From Pseudomonas asiatica (GTDB taxonomy: Bacteria; Pseudomonadota; Gammaproteobacteria; Pseudomonadales; Pseudomonadaceae): 64,000 nt of DNA. The notes under the pieces were generated by a model that was not told the origin of the DNA, made no database searches, and worked only from the letters and a program-made list of their open reading frames with translations. Shown in pieces: positions 16,601 through 25,353 of this stretch. Made by a program: the position numbers and the translations under genes. Numbering within the stretch: position 1 is the stretch's first letter; every line of letters starts with the position of its first letter. The DNA lies in the NCBI RefSeq assembly GCF_040214835.1, contig NZ_CP157874.1, positions 2,174,001-2,238,000 of the forward strand, given 5' to 3'.

Positions 16601-17515
16601 TCAGTTCTCTGCGCAACAGCTCCGGCCTGACAGTTGCTCCACCAGAAAATCCACGAACACCCGCACCCGCGCCGGCATCGCCGGGCCGCCGACGAACACC
16701 GCATGGATCGGCTCGCGATCACCCGGGTTGTACGCCTCCAGCAACGGCACCAGCTGCCCGTTGGCCAGGTCGTCGGCCACGGTAAAGGTACCGATGCGCG
16801 CCACGCCGGCGCCGAGCCTGGCCAACTGCGCCAAGGCCTCGCCGCTGCTGCATTCGATACTGCCCGTCACCTTCAATGAAAATGCCTGCCCGTCGCGGCG
16901 GAACGGCCAGTCGGGCGCGGCGCGGCGGAAGTTGAAGCGCAGGCAGTTGTGCCGGGCCAGGTCTTCCGGCACAAGCGGCGTACCGCAGCGCGCCAGGTAC
17001 TCGGGCGAGGCGACGATCACCTGGCCGGTTTCGCCAATGGCGCGGGCGCTCAACGAACTGTCCGGCAGGTGGCCGAAGCGCAGCGCCACGTCGGCCTGGC
17101 CGCCAAGAATGTCGGCCACTTCGTCGCTGAGGGTAAGGTCGACCAGCACCTGCGGGTAGCGCGCGCTGAACGCCGCCAGCAACGGCACCACGGTCAAGCG
17201 GCCATGGCCCAGTGCTGCGCTGACCCGCAAGCGCCCGCGTGGCACGCCCTGGTCGGTGATGGCCTCTTCCACTTCGAGCATGTCGGCCAGCACCCGCCGT
17301 GCACCACGCAGGTACGCTTCGCCTTCGGGCGTGAGGGTGATCGCCCGGGTGGTGCGCAGCAGCAGGCGGGTGCCCAGGCGCTGTTCGGTGCGCGCGAGGA
17401 TGCGGCTCACCGCCGAAGGCGTCAGGCCCAGCGCCCGAGCGGCTGCGGACAGGCTGCCCTCGTGGGCCACCTTGGCAAATATTTCCATCTCTCCGGATCT
17501 TCCACTGAAGTCCAT
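16601..17515 (-). CDS. LysR-family transcriptional regulator (304 aa)
   Basis: The N-terminal winged helix reads EIFAKVAHEGSLSAAARALGLTPSAVSRILARTEQRLG (about 11-48). The effector domain (from about 92) starts GRLRVSAALGHGRLTVVPLL, of the CrgA-like branch that lacks a short linker. The ATG at 17515 has GAGGCAC upstream; the frame to 17545 adds ten residues without a ribosome site. It is divergent from the MFS efflux gene 94 bases away and is the probable regulator of it. Effector unknown. Confidence 0.9.
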   Translation of the reverse strand: MDFSGRSGEMEIFAKVAHEGSLSAAARALGLTPSAVSRILARTEQRLGTRLLLRTTRAITLTPEGEAYLRGARRVLADMLEVEEAITDQGVPRGRLRVSAALGHGRLTVVPLLAAFSARYPQVLVDLTLSDEVADILGGQADVALRFGHLPDSSLSARAIGETGQVIVASPEYLARCGTPLVPEDLARHNCLRFNFRRAAPDWPFRRDGQAFSLKVTGSIECSSGEALAQLARLGAGVARIGTFTVADDLANGQLVPLLEAYNPGDREPIHAVFVGGPAMPARVRVFVDFLVEQLSGRSCCAEN

Positions 17516-17609
17516 TTGTGCCTCTTCAGCAAAGGTGGTTCGCAAAAATGCAGTCTAGTGCGGCTCGCCTTCGGATCGTAGCATTTGCAGCACAGATAAG
17601 GAGCTTGCC

Positions 17610-18785
17610 ATGCGTATCAATCCACCTCTTGTCGCACTCGCCATCGGTGCCTTCGGCATCGGGGTCACCGAGTTTGCCCCCATGGGCATGTTGCCCAGCA
17701 TCGCCACCGACCTTGGCGTCTCCATCCCCGCAGCCGGGCTGTTGGTCAGTGCCTATGCGATCGGTGTGCTTATCGGTGCACCGCTGATGACCCTGGCCAC
17801 GGTGAAGATCCCGCGGCGTTACCTGCTGATCGGGTTGTTGGCCATCTTCACCCTCGGCAACCTGATGTCGGCCCTGGCCAGCGACTATGCCAGCCTGCTG
17901 GTCGCCCGTGTGGTCACCTCGCTGAACCACGGTGCGTTCTTCGGCATCGGCTCTATCGTCGCGGCCAGCGTGGTGCCGCCCGAGAAGCGCGCCGGGGCCG
18001 TGGCCGCCATGTTCATGGGGTTGACCCTGGCCACCATCGGCGGAGTGCCGCTGGCGACCTGGTTCGGTGAAATGCTGGGCTGGCGCACGGCATTCTGGGG
18101 CATCGCCGGGCTCGGGCTGGTGGCAATGACCACCCTCTGGTACGCGCTGCCCAATGTGCCGTCGCCCAAGGGTGGCGGGGCCATGGCCGAAATCCGCGTG
18201 CTGGGCCGCGGGCCGGTGCTGGCGGCACTGCTGCTGACCGTGGTGGGCTCCAGTGCGATGTTCACGGTATTCACCTACATCGCGCCGATCCTGCAGAGCG
18301 AGGCGGCAGCGTCCACCACCTTCGTCACGGCCATGCTGGTGTTGTTCGGTGTCGGCCTGACCTTGGGCAACGTGTGGGGTGGCAAGGCGGCGGACCGCTC
18401 GATCGACCGTACCCTGATGCTGTCGCTGGCCGTGCTGATTGCGGTGTTGCTGGTGTTCCCGCTGGTGATGGACTGGCCGCTGCCGACTGCGCTGGCGATC
18501 CTGGTATGGGGCGCTGCCAGCTTTGCCCTGGTGCCGCCGCTGCAGATGCGGGTGATGGAGGCGGCCAAGGATGCGCCCAACCTGGCGTCGGCGGTGAACA
18601 TCGGGGCGTTCAACCTGGGTAACGCGATTGGTGCGGCGCTGGGTGGGGCGGTGATCAATGCCGGGCTGGGGTATTCGGCGGTTTCCCTGGCGGGGGCGGC
18701 GATGGCGGCGGTTGGGTTGGTGATGGTATTGATGTTTGCCTGGCGTGGGCGGGCGGTGGCATTGGGGGATCGGGCAGCGGTGTAA
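17610..18785 (+). CDS. DHA1-type MFS efflux transporter (391 aa)
   Basis: Twelve predicted membrane helices in one MFS fold. The start MRINPPLVALAIGAFGIGVTEF is typical of AraJ/YdhP-type drug:H+ antiporters, and an A-like motif (GAPLMTLATVKIPRRYLL) follows the second helix. ATAAGGAGCTTGCC gives a strong ribosome site. It is divergent from a LysR regulator, the usual arrangement for substrate-induced efflux of a small molecule. The substrate is unknown. REP elements follow the stop. Confidence 0.88.
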   Translation: MRINPPLVALAIGAFGIGVTEFAPMGMLPSIATDLGVSIPAAGLLVSAYAIGVLIGAPLMTLATVKIPRRYLLIGLLAIFTLGNLMSALASDYASLLVARVVTSLNHGAFFGIGSIVAASVVPPEKRAGAVAAMFMGLTLATIGGVPLATWFGEMLGWRTAFWGIAGLGLVAMTTLWYALPNVPSPKGGGAMAEIRVLGRGPVLAALLLTVVGSSAMFTVFTYIAPILQSEAAASTTFVTAMLVLFGVGLTLGNVWGGKAADRSIDRTLMLSLAVLIAVLLVFPLVMDWPLPTALAILVWGAASFALVPPLQMRVMEAAKDAPNLASAVNIGAFNLGNAIGAALGGAVINAGLGYSAVSLAGAAMAAVGLVMVLMFAWRGRAVALGDRAAV

Positions 18786-18799
18786 GGGCTTGAGATCCT

Positions 18800-18906
18800 G
18801 GGGGCGCTTTGCGCCCCTTTCGCGACGCAAGGCCGCTCCCACAGGGAAGGCGCTGGCAGTACTTGTGGGAGCGGCCTTGTGTCGCGATGGGCTGCAAAGC
18901 AGCCCC
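18800..18906. repeat. REP inverted pair between convergent MFS and GST genes
   Basis: GGGGCGCTTTGCGCCCC then CGACGCAAGGCCGCTCCCAC, and inverted GTGGGAGCGGCCTTGTGTCG with GGGCTGCAAAGCAGCCCC. It sits between two converging genes and could act as a transcript-end barrier. Confidence 0.9.
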
Positions 18907-18938
18907 ACGGTCTTGCCCCGGTCGTCAATCTGTTGCCA

Positions 18939-19562
18939 TCACGGCGTACCGTTACGGCCATGCAGGTGATAGGCCGGGCGCTCGCTCAGCCGCTCGTAAT
19001 AATCGCGCACGGCCGGCAGGTGCGGGTGCTCGAACGGCGTTTCGAACCAGCGGTTGACCGACAGGCCAATGGGGATGTCGGCCAAGGTGAACTGGCTGCC
19101 GGCCACATAGGCACCGGTGCTTGCCAGCTGGCGGTCGAGAATGTGCATGTAGCGCGCCCAGTCCGCGCAGCCGGCGGCCAGGGCCTGTGGGTCCTGGTGG
19201 GCGGGCGAGTGCCTGACCAGCGACATGAACGCGTAGCTCCAGGAACGGTTGAGGTCCGAGGCCTGCCAGTCGATCCACTGGTCGATCCTGGCCCGCGCCT
19301 GCGCCTCGCCCGGGTAGAACGCGGTGGCGCCATAGCGCGTGGCCAGGTAGCGGATGATGCTGTTGGACTCCCACAGGGTGAAGTCACCATCCTGGATCAC
19401 CGGGATCATGGCGTTGGGGTTCAACGCAAGGAACTCGGCGCTGTCCGTGGGCTTGAAGCCCGCCCCCCAGTCTTCGCGCTCGAACGCGACCTCGAACTCG
19501 GCGCAGGCCCACAGGACTTTTCGTACATTGATGGAGGAGGCTCTGCCCAGTATCCGTAGCAT
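18939..19562 (-). CDS. Glutathione S-transferase family protein (207 aa)
   Basis: The thioredoxin-like N-terminal domain starts [22 protein letters not shown], with the active-site Ser in the SSINVRK loop, then [27 protein letters not shown] (the cis-Pro and glutathione-binding ES motif near 62-63). The C-terminal helical domain includes [12 protein letters not shown] (the N-capping ADI motif). AAGGA lies 8 bases before the ATG at 19562; an in-frame ATG at 19571 is too close to that site. It is monocistronic. Substrate unknown. Confidence 0.88.
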   Translation of the reverse strand: MLRILGRASSINVRKVLWACAEFEVAFEREDWGAGFKPTDSAEFLALNPNAMIPVIQDGDFTLWESNSIIRYLATRYGATAFYPGEAQARARIDQWIDWQASDLNRSWSYAFMSLVRHSPAHQDPQALAAGCADWARYMHILDRQLASTGAYVAGSQFTLADIPIGLSVNRWFETPFEHPHLPAVRDYYERLSERPAYHLHGRNGTP

Positions 19563-19759
19563 GGTGTTCATCCTTGTGGGGGGAGATTGATCGTCCGTCA
19601 CTGCCGGTTGCCGGTCAAGAGCCTGAGTGGTGGTGGAGCATCCCCTTTGTAGGTTCCTTGTAGTCCATTTCCGAAAGTAAGCCTTTCCACCCCCAAGGTT
19701 ATTGTGGCGGGGCAGGCAGCGCCCTAGTCTCGGCACGCTCGTAACCCCGAGGAATGGAC

Positions 19760-20062
19760 ATGGACAAAGACACTCCGAAAGAAAGCAGCAACCTCAATGT
19801 AGTGCGTGCAGCGGGCCGTTTTGGCAACGGCGGCGCCGAACTGGTGCAGATGAACGCGCAGCTGCCAATGCGTACGGCGCTGATGGAGGCCTCGAGCATC
19901 ATGGGCTGCATTACCGAACTCACCCGCAAGGCCATCGACCGGCCCGGTGACCGCAAGGCGATGATGCAGGCCACGTATTACCTGGCAGGCATGGCCAAGG
20001 CGCTGATCGACGGCCAGTTGCAGCAGTTGCGCCAGGCTCGGGGAGGCGAGCAGGAGCCTTAG
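19760..20062 (+). CDS. Small Pseudomonas-type hypothetical protein, DUF3077-like (100 aa)
   Basis: GAGGA lies 6 bases before the ATG at 19760; the ATG two codons earlier is too close to it. The protein has a polar start and a helical core ([24 protein letters not shown], then [23 protein letters not shown]). The layout resembles the small DUF3077 proteins of pseudomonads, but similarity is weak and the family call is tentative. No membrane segment or signal. Role unknown. Confidence 0.6.
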   Translation: MDKDTPKESSNLNVVRAAGRFGNGGAELVQMNAQLPMRTALMEASSIMGCITELTRKAIDRPGDRKAMMQATYYLAGMAKALIDGQLQQLRQARGGEQEP

Positions 20063-20140
20063 TCAGGCTTGCCTGGGGACCATGAACTTGGCACCCTTGG
20101 CCAGTTTGAATCTCTGTATCACGACAGAAGGAAGTTCGCA

Positions 20141-20863
20141 TTGAGCTGGGACAAGGTGGGGAAACTCCTCGTAGCCGTGCTGCTTGGCCTGATGGTCCTG
20201 TTGGCCGCCTATGGGTTGCTCAGGGGCAACCCGCGCCTGGAGGCATCGCTGACCTATGCCTACCTCACCTATCCCAGCCAGTTCAGCGAACGCATCACCA
20301 AAGCCAGCGAGCAGCTCAAGTACGAGCAGTTGCAGGGGCGTATCAATTCAATCAGCGAGGGCGGGCTGAGCCACGATCAGGTCGAGCGGCTGATCGAAAT
20401 GGCCCAGGCGCCGTATGCCCAGCTGTTCGCCAAGCCCTTCGAGGCCGGGCTGGTCGACCACCGTACCGGTCTGCTCATCGAGCTGCGCAACAGCGGTGAT
20501 GCGCAGGTGCGCCAGGTGAAAATCCGCCTGCCGGCGAAAGGCCTGGTACAGGTGCGCGATGCAGCTGGCAATGACACCATCCTGGAAACCTCCACCATGC
20601 AAGCGGACATCCCCGTCATCGAGCCGGGTGGCGCGTGCAAGGTATGGGTGTATTTCGATGCGGACTACTCACAGATCCGCCAGGGCGGGGTCAGCATCAG
20701 TCACGCCGATGGCAAGGCTGACATACAGGTTTACCGCGAGGTCATCGGTTTCCCGGCCTGGGTGGCCCGTTACAGCCGCGAGCTGATGGTGCTGCTGGGC
20801 GTATTGGCGGCCAGCGTGCTGGGTCTGGGGTATGCCTGCCTGTCGCGTCGCCGCCTGGCGTGA
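20141..20863 (+). CDS. Membrane-anchored hypothetical protein with N- and C-terminal helices (about 240 aa)
   Basis: A TTG at 20141 is chosen because AAGGA lies 8 bases upstream; an earlier TTG at 20069 has no such site. Helix one (LLVAVLLGLMVLLAAYGLL) lies near residues 8-26 and helix two (LMVLLGVLAASVLGLGYACL) near 215-234. Between them is a coil-prone stretch and a beta-rich domain (LLIELRNSGDAQVRQVKIRLP), probably periplasmic, with a short basic cytoplasmic tail (SRRRLA). No family recognised. It follows the DUF3077-like gene by 78 bases and may be co-transcribed. Confidence 0.6.
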   Translation: MSWDKVGKLLVAVLLGLMVLLAAYGLLRGNPRLEASLTYAYLTYPSQFSERITKASEQLKYEQLQGRINSISEGGLSHDQVERLIEMAQAPYAQLFAKPFEAGLVDHRTGLLIELRNSGDAQVRQVKIRLPAKGLVQVRDAAGNDTILETSTMQADIPVIEPGGACKVWVYFDADYSQIRQGGVSISHADGKADIQVYREVIGFPAWVARYSRELMVLLGVLAASVLGLGYACLSRRRLA

Positions 20864-20939
20864 GCTTGCCGGGCGTGTCTTCAGGGCAAAGGACATTTGC
20901 CGCAAACTCAACAATCGCGCGTTGACAACCCTCTATAGT

Positions 20940-20967
20940 GCTCGGCATTACAAGACCCATGCCGAGC
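20940..20967. promoter_or_regulatory. 9-bp inverted repeat just before LysR start
   Basis: GCTCGGCAT and ATGCCGAGC are separated by 10 bases and end 7 bases before the start codon. TATAGT (20935-20940) lies at its left edge. It may be an autoregulatory operator or a leader hairpin that hides the start. Confidence 0.5.
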
Positions 20968-20974
20968 CTGCCCG

Positions 20975-21895
20975 ATGATCCCCTCCCTGGACTCCATTTT
21001 TTCCCGCCTGCGCCTGCGTCAGTTACGCCTGCTCATCGAACTGGACCGTTGCGGCTCCCTGCACAAGGCGGCGGAGGCCATGGCGATTTCCCAGCCCGGT
21101 GCCACCAAGGCCTTGCGCGAGGTGGAGGAGGTGCTGGGTGTGCCGTTGTTCCAGCGCCTGCCCAGCGGCCTGGTGGCCAATGACGTAGGCCGTTGCGTGG
21201 TGCGATATGCGCGGTTGATTCACAGTGACCTGGGGCATTTGCGCGAGGAGGTGCTGGGCATCGTCCAGGGCCAGGGTGGGCGGCTGGCAGTGGGTAGCAT
21301 CATGGGTGCCATGCCGACCCTGGTCGGTGCCCTCGGGCGGTTGCGCCGCAAGCAGCCGCAACTGGCGGTGGAGATCGCCGAGAACACCAGTGCAAACCTG
21401 CTGGCCCAGCTTGATGAAGGGCGCCTGGACCTGGCCATCTGCCGGCCAGGGCTGGGCCGCAACGCGGCGGACTACGCCTTTGTCGAACTGGCCCAGGAGC
21501 CGCTGGCGGTGGTCGCGCACCCTCAGCACCCGCTGGCCGGTGCGGCGGCGCTGGAAGTTGGCGACCTGAGCCAGTATCGCTGGATCGTCTACCCGGCCAA
21601 CATGCCCATGCGCCAGGCGCTGGAGCGTGAGTTGAGCGAGGCGGGGGTGGAGGTGCCACGCTACCCGCTGGAAACCTTCTCCACCTTCGCCACCTTCATG
21701 CTGCTGGAAGACGACCCGACGCTGGTGGCGGTGATCCCCAGCGCCGTGGCGGCGTTTGCCGAGCAGCGCGGGTTGCTGGTGTCGCTGGCAGTGCAGCTGC
21801 GGGCACTGAGCGAGCCGTTCGGGATCGTGCACCGGGTAGCAGCGCCGCTGTCGCCGGCGGCGCGGTTGCTGGTGGAGGAGCTTACGGCCGGTTGA
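20975..21895 (+). CDS. LysR-family transcriptional regulator (306 aa)
   Basis: The DNA-binding part reads LRQLRLLIELDRCGSLHKAAEAMAISQPGATKALREVEEVLG (residues about 14-55), where the helix-turn-helix with QPGATKAL is typical of the GbpR/PcaQ-like branch of LysR proteins that control sugar-acid or aromatic uptake and catabolism. The effector domain contains GGRLAVGSIMGAMPTLV. It lies 354 bases before the end of the MFS gene of the iron-alcohol-dehydrogenase cluster and could regulate that cluster; this is inference. No strong ribosome site is visible. Confidence 0.87.
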   Translation: MIPSLDSIFSRLRLRQLRLLIELDRCGSLHKAAEAMAISQPGATKALREVEEVLGVPLFQRLPSGLVANDVGRCVVRYARLIHSDLGHLREEVLGIVQGQGGRLAVGSIMGAMPTLVGALGRLRRKQPQLAVEIAENTSANLLAQLDEGRLDLAICRPGLGRNAADYAFVELAQEPLAVVAHPQHPLAGAAALEVGDLSQYRWIVYPANMPMRQALERELSEAGVEVPRYPLETFSTFATFMLLEDDPTLVAVIPSAVAAFAEQRGLLVSLAVQLRALSEPFGIVHRVAAPLSPAARLLVEELTAG

Positions 21896-21910
21896 GCCCT
21901 GTTGCGGCCC

Positions 21911-22233
21911 CCTATGGGAGCGGGTTTACCCGCGAAGAAGACGACGCGGTGGATGGCACCGGCTGCGCCGGTGTTCGCGGCCACGGCCGCTCCCACAGGT
22001 ACAGCGTGAGCCCGAAGCCTGCGCCGTCCCTGTGGGAGCGGGCATGCCCGCGAAGCAGGCGACGCGGTGGATGGCACCGGCTGCGCCGGTGTTCGCGGCC
22101 ACGGCCGCTCCCACAGGTACAGCGTGAGTCCGAAAGCCTGCGCCGTCCCTGTGGGAGCGGGTTCACCCGCGAAGCAGGCGACTGGTGGATGGCACCGGCT
22201 CTGCCGGTGTTCGCGGCTGAAGCCATGCAGGGA
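21911..22233. repeat. Second tandem REP-pair array, period 118-119 bp, three copies
   Basis: Units begin CCTRTGGGAGCGGG at 21911, 22029 and 22148, so the spacing is 118 and 119 bases. Each contains CCGCGAAG, GGATGGCACCGGCT and CGGTGTTCGCGG, and the first two end with CCGCTCCCACAGGTACAGCGTGAG; the last copy is truncated after GTTCGCGGCTGAAGCC. Left and right arms differ in class (GGGTTTACCC versus GGCCACGGCC), so pairing is partial. It fills the 354-base gap between LysR and the MFS gene; no gene is present. Confidence 0.93.
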
Positions 22234-22249
22234 TCTCGCAATCTAGGTC

Positions 22250-23554
22250 TCAGAACTGCCGCTCGCGGTAATCGATCAAGCTGGAAAACACCGCAATCAA
22301 CACCGCAGCCACCACAAAGAAGATCAGCGCAAAGAAGTAATCCCCGGTGAACTGCACGATCAGCCCGATCACGATCGGCACCAGCACTCCGGCCATGTTG
22401 CCGCAGAAGTTCATGGTGCCACCCAGCACGCCGGTGCGCGACGGCCCGCCGATGATCGCCGGCAGGCACCAGTACATCCCGCACCAACGGATGAAGAACA
22501 TCGCCACGCACAGCAGGCTGATCACCGCGACGGTCTCGCCCACATAGGCTGCCGCCAGGATGCACAGCGCCGCCACCAGCGCCGAACCGCTGAACATGGT
22601 GCGCATCACCAGGTTCGGCGAGGCACCGCTGGCCCGCCAGCGGTCACCGATCCAGCCGCCGATCAGTTCGCCGACAAACCCGCACATGAAGATCAGGAAG
22701 GTCGCCCCGCCCATGGCCGAAATGTTCAGGCCATGGGCTTTGTGCAGGTAGCTCGGCATCCAGGTCAGCAGGCCGTAGAACACTGCCAGGATGCAGCTGT
22801 AGCCGGCGAACATGGCAAAGATCGAACGGTCCTTGAGCAGCTCGCGCAGCGGCAGCCTGGCCTTGGCTGCCGCGGCATGGGCGCTGGCGTTGCCTTCGGT
22901 GATGTGGCGCAGCTCGGCCTCGTTCACCCCCGGGTGCTCGCTGGGGTGGTTGCGGATGTACTTCCACGCCAGGATGCCGGCCAATACGGTGCCGACCCCG
23001 GCCACCACGAAGGCCAACCGCCACGAACCCAGCCAGGCAATCAGCCCGGAAATCAGGATCGCCCCCAGGGCGCTGCCCAGCGGCGCGCCGCCATCCACCA
23101 GCACCGCGCCACGGCCACGTTCGTTAGGCGTCAGCCAGGCGCCATTGAGCTTGGCCCCGGCGGGCATGATCGGCGACTCGGCCACGCCCAGGCCGATACG
23201 CGTCAGCAGCAGTACCAGCCAGTTGTGCGAGGCCGCGCCCAGTGCCTGGAACAGGCCCCAGGCCACAGTTGCCGCGCCAATGATGCCGCGGGTGTGGAAG
23301 CGGTCCAGCAGCATGCCGCCAGGGATCTGCATCAAGGCATAGGACCAGAAGAACGCACTGAGCATCAGCCCTTCCATGGCCGGCGTCAGGTTGAATTCGG
23401 GGGCGATCAGCGGCAGCGCCACCGACAGCGAGGCGCGGTCGATGTAGTTGATTGCGGTCAGCAGCAACAGGATCAGGAAGATGCGCCAGCGCACCGTGGT
23501 CATCGGGGCCGCAGCGGGCAGCGCCAGGTCGGCCGGGGAGGGGATGGTCTTCAT
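22250..23554 (-). CDS. MFS transporter of the anion:cation symporter (ACS) type (434 aa)
   Basis: Twelve helices. The start of the fold (RWRIFLILLLLTAINYIDRASLSVALPLI) is the ACS-family signature with the conserved NYIDR near residues 36-40, and LTRIGLGVAESPIMPAGAK is the helix 4 motif. ACS carriers import organic anions such as galactonate, glucarate, phthalate or 4-hydroxyphenylacetate. It is divergent from the iron alcohol dehydrogenase/NIPSNAP/SDR operon, across a region with a 28-bp inverted repeat, and probably imports that pathway's substrate. Confidence 0.88.
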   Translation of the reverse strand: MKTIPSPADLALPAAAPMTTVRWRIFLILLLLTAINYIDRASLSVALPLIAPEFNLTPAMEGLMLSAFFWSYALMQIPGGMLLDRFHTRGIIGAATVAWGLFQALGAASHNWLVLLLTRIGLGVAESPIMPAGAKLNGAWLTPNERGRGAVLVDGGAPLGSALGAILISGLIAWLGSWRLAFVVAGVGTVLAGILAWKYIRNHPSEHPGVNEAELRHITEGNASAHAAAAKARLPLRELLKDRSIFAMFAGYSCILAVFYGLLTWMPSYLHKAHGLNISAMGGATFLIFMCGFVGELIGGWIGDRWRASGASPNLVMRTMFSGSALVAALCILAAAYVGETVAVISLLCVAMFFIRWCGMYWCLPAIIGGPSRTGVLGGTMNFCGNMAGVLVPIVIGLIVQFTGDYFFALIFFVVAAVLIAVFSSLIDYRERQF

Positions 23555-23634
23555 CGCAGGAGCTCGTTGTTGTGATTATCGGGAGGCGTAGCAACTACGC
23601 AGGCCGATTGTTGGAGCGCTGCCGGCAGTGCAGG

Positions 23635-23724
23635 TAATGAAAAGAGCTGATCCGCCAATAACGCCTGCTTATTACCCAGGCAGGGGATAAGCAGTGGTTA
23701 TTGGCGGATCAGCTCTTTTCATTA
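23635..23724. promoter_or_regulatory. 28-bp perfect inverted repeat centred in divergent promoter region
   Basis: Bases 23635-23662 (TAATGAAAAGAGCTGATC...) are the exact inverse of 23697-23724. The 34-base centre has its own arms (CTGCTTAT at 23665-23672 and ATAAGCAG at 23687-23694). The centre lies 125 bases from the MFS start and 141 from the dehydrogenase start. Each arm, read outward, carries TTATTG-N16-CATTA(T/C), which could serve as mirror-image -35/-10 promoters sharing one operator region. No transposase or direct-repeat target duplication is seen. Confidence 0.75.
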
Positions 23725-23820
23725 TCGGCGGCCCTGGCCCGCGCTCTAGATTGCCCCGGCACGGCCCGCCAGCGTCACGACGGGCACAACAAGAACAACG
23801 CAGTTGCCTGAGGACCCCTC

Positions 23821-24984
23821 ATGAGCCAATTCCAGTTCCATTTCCCCACCATTGCCAAATGTGGCGCGGGCCTGGCCGACCAGGCCGGTGCGCTGCTCAA
23901 GCCGTACGTGGACGGCACCCTGCTGGTAGTCACCGACCAGGGCCTGATCGACGCTGGCATCCTGGCCGGCTTCTTCGCCTCGCTGGAGCAGGCGGGCATC
24001 GACTACCAGCTGTTCTGCGCCGTTGAAGCCAACCCCAGCACCGACGTGCTCGACGCTGCCGTGGCGCTGCTGAAAGAGCGCAACTGCACCGCCGTGATCG
24101 GCGTGGGCGGCGGCAGCAGCATCGACACCGCCAAGGGCGTGGCGGCGATGGCCACCAACCCTGGCAACATCCTCGACTACGAGGGCTACGACAAACTGAC
24201 CCAGCCGCCGCTGCCGATCTTCGCCATCCCGACCACCTCCGGTACCGGCAGCGAATGCACGGCGTCGACCGTGTTCACCAACAAGCGCACGCTGTTCAAG
24301 ACGGTGATCGTCAGCCCGCGGCTGTTCCCGCGCCTGGCCATCCTCGACCCGGCACTGACCCTGAAGCTGCCTGCGGCCATCACCGCCGCCACCGGCATGG
24401 ATGCCCTGACCCACGCCATCGAGTCGTATGTGTCGCGCCAGGCCAACCCGATCAGCCAGGCCATGGCCCTGCAGGCCATCCGCATGATTGCCGGCAGCCT
24501 GGAAACAACCTACTTCGTCGGCACCGACATGGCGGCCCGCGAGCAGATGCTGCTGGGCTCGTTTCTGGCAGGGGTGGCGTTCTCGCAATCCAAGCTGGGC
24601 AACGTGCATGCCATTTCCCACACCTTCGGCGGGGTGTTCAACATCCCCCATGGCATCGCCAACGCCGCCCTGCTGCCTTACGTGATCAAGTTCAACCTGC
24701 CGGCCTGCCCGGAGCGCTTCCGCGACATCGCCATTGCCCTGGGCGCCGATGTGACCGGGCTCAGCGTGGAGCAGGCCGCGGCACGCACGGTGGATGCGGT
24801 GGTGGCCCTGAACCAGGCCATCGGCATTCCCGCGACCATCCGTGAACTGGGCGTGGACCTGGAGTTCCTGCCGCAGATGGTCAGCGACTCGATGCGCAGC
24901 GGCAACGTGCTGGTCAACCCACGCCTGACCACCGCGCGCGATGTCGAGCGCCTGATCACCGACGCCTACCACGGCAACCTCTGA
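23821..24984 (+). CDS. Iron-containing alcohol dehydrogenase (387 aa)
   Basis: This group III alcohol dehydrogenase has the NAD-binding motif GVGGGSSIDTAKG (about 97-109) and IPTTSGTGSE (139-148). The metal ligands are visible: Asp and His in GMDALTHAIESY (about 193-204) and two His in GNVHAISHTFGGVFNIPHG (about 260-278). GAGGACCCCTC precedes the ATG. It is the first gene of an operon with a NIPSNAP protein and an SDR, and divergent from an ACS transporter. It probably oxidises or reduces a hydroxy/keto acid intermediate; substrate not predictable. Confidence 0.92.
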   Translation: MSQFQFHFPTIAKCGAGLADQAGALLKPYVDGTLLVVTDQGLIDAGILAGFFASLEQAGIDYQLFCAVEANPSTDVLDAAVALLKERNCTAVIGVGGGSSIDTAKGVAAMATNPGNILDYEGYDKLTQPPLPIFAIPTTSGTGSECTASTVFTNKRTLFKTVIVSPRLFPRLAILDPALTLKLPAAITAATGMDALTHAIESYVSRQANPISQAMALQAIRMIAGSLETTYFVGTDMAAREQMLLGSFLAGVAFSQSKLGNVHAISHTFGGVFNIPHGIANAALLPYVIKFNLPACPERFRDIAIALGADVTGLSVEQAAARTVDAVVALNQAIGIPATIRELGVDLEFLPQMVSDSMRSGNVLVNPRLTTARDVERLITDAYHGNL

Positions 24985-25005
24985 ACCTTTTACGGAACCA
25001 CGACC

Positions 25006-25320
25006 ATGTTCTATGAAATGCGTACCTACACCCTGCACATCGGCAAGATGAAGCAATACCTGGAGCACTTCGAAAAGGAAGGCTTGCCGGTGATCTCGCG
25101 CTACGCCAAGCTGGTGGGCTGGTGGTACACCGAGATTGGCGAACTGAACCAGGTGGTGCACATCTGGGCCTACGAGAGCCTTGACGACCGCATCGAGCGC
25201 CGCGCCGCCCTGTACCGCGATGCGGACTGGCTGGAGCGCTTCATCCCCGTGGCCTTCCCGATGCTGGTGCGGATGGAATCGAAGCTGTTGATGCCTGCCG
25301 CGTTTTCGCCGATCCAGTGA
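25006..25320 (+). CDS. NIPSNAP-family small protein (104 aa)
   Basis: A ferredoxin-like dimeric alpha/beta-barrel protein that starts FYEMRTYTLHIGKMKQYLEHFE, the hallmark N-terminus of NIPSNAP proteins, with the later HIWAYESLDDRIERRAAL motif. NIPSNAP proteins in catabolic gene clusters often act with transport or hydration/dehydration steps, but their reaction is rarely known. It lies 21 bases after the dehydrogenase and 33 before the SDR, inside one operon. Confidence 0.88.
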   Translation: MFYEMRTYTLHIGKMKQYLEHFEKEGLPVISRYAKLVGWWYTEIGELNQVVHIWAYESLDDRIERRAALYRDADWLERFIPVAFPMLVRMESKLLMPAAFSPIQ

Positions 25321-25353
25321 CCCTGTAACTGCATTGCATCAAGGAGCAACCCA

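Noticed and set aside
23635..23724. Inverted repeat as ends of an insertion sequence or MITE
   Set aside because: Only 34 bases separate the arms and no flanking target duplication or transposase was found; kept as a regulatory candidate instead.
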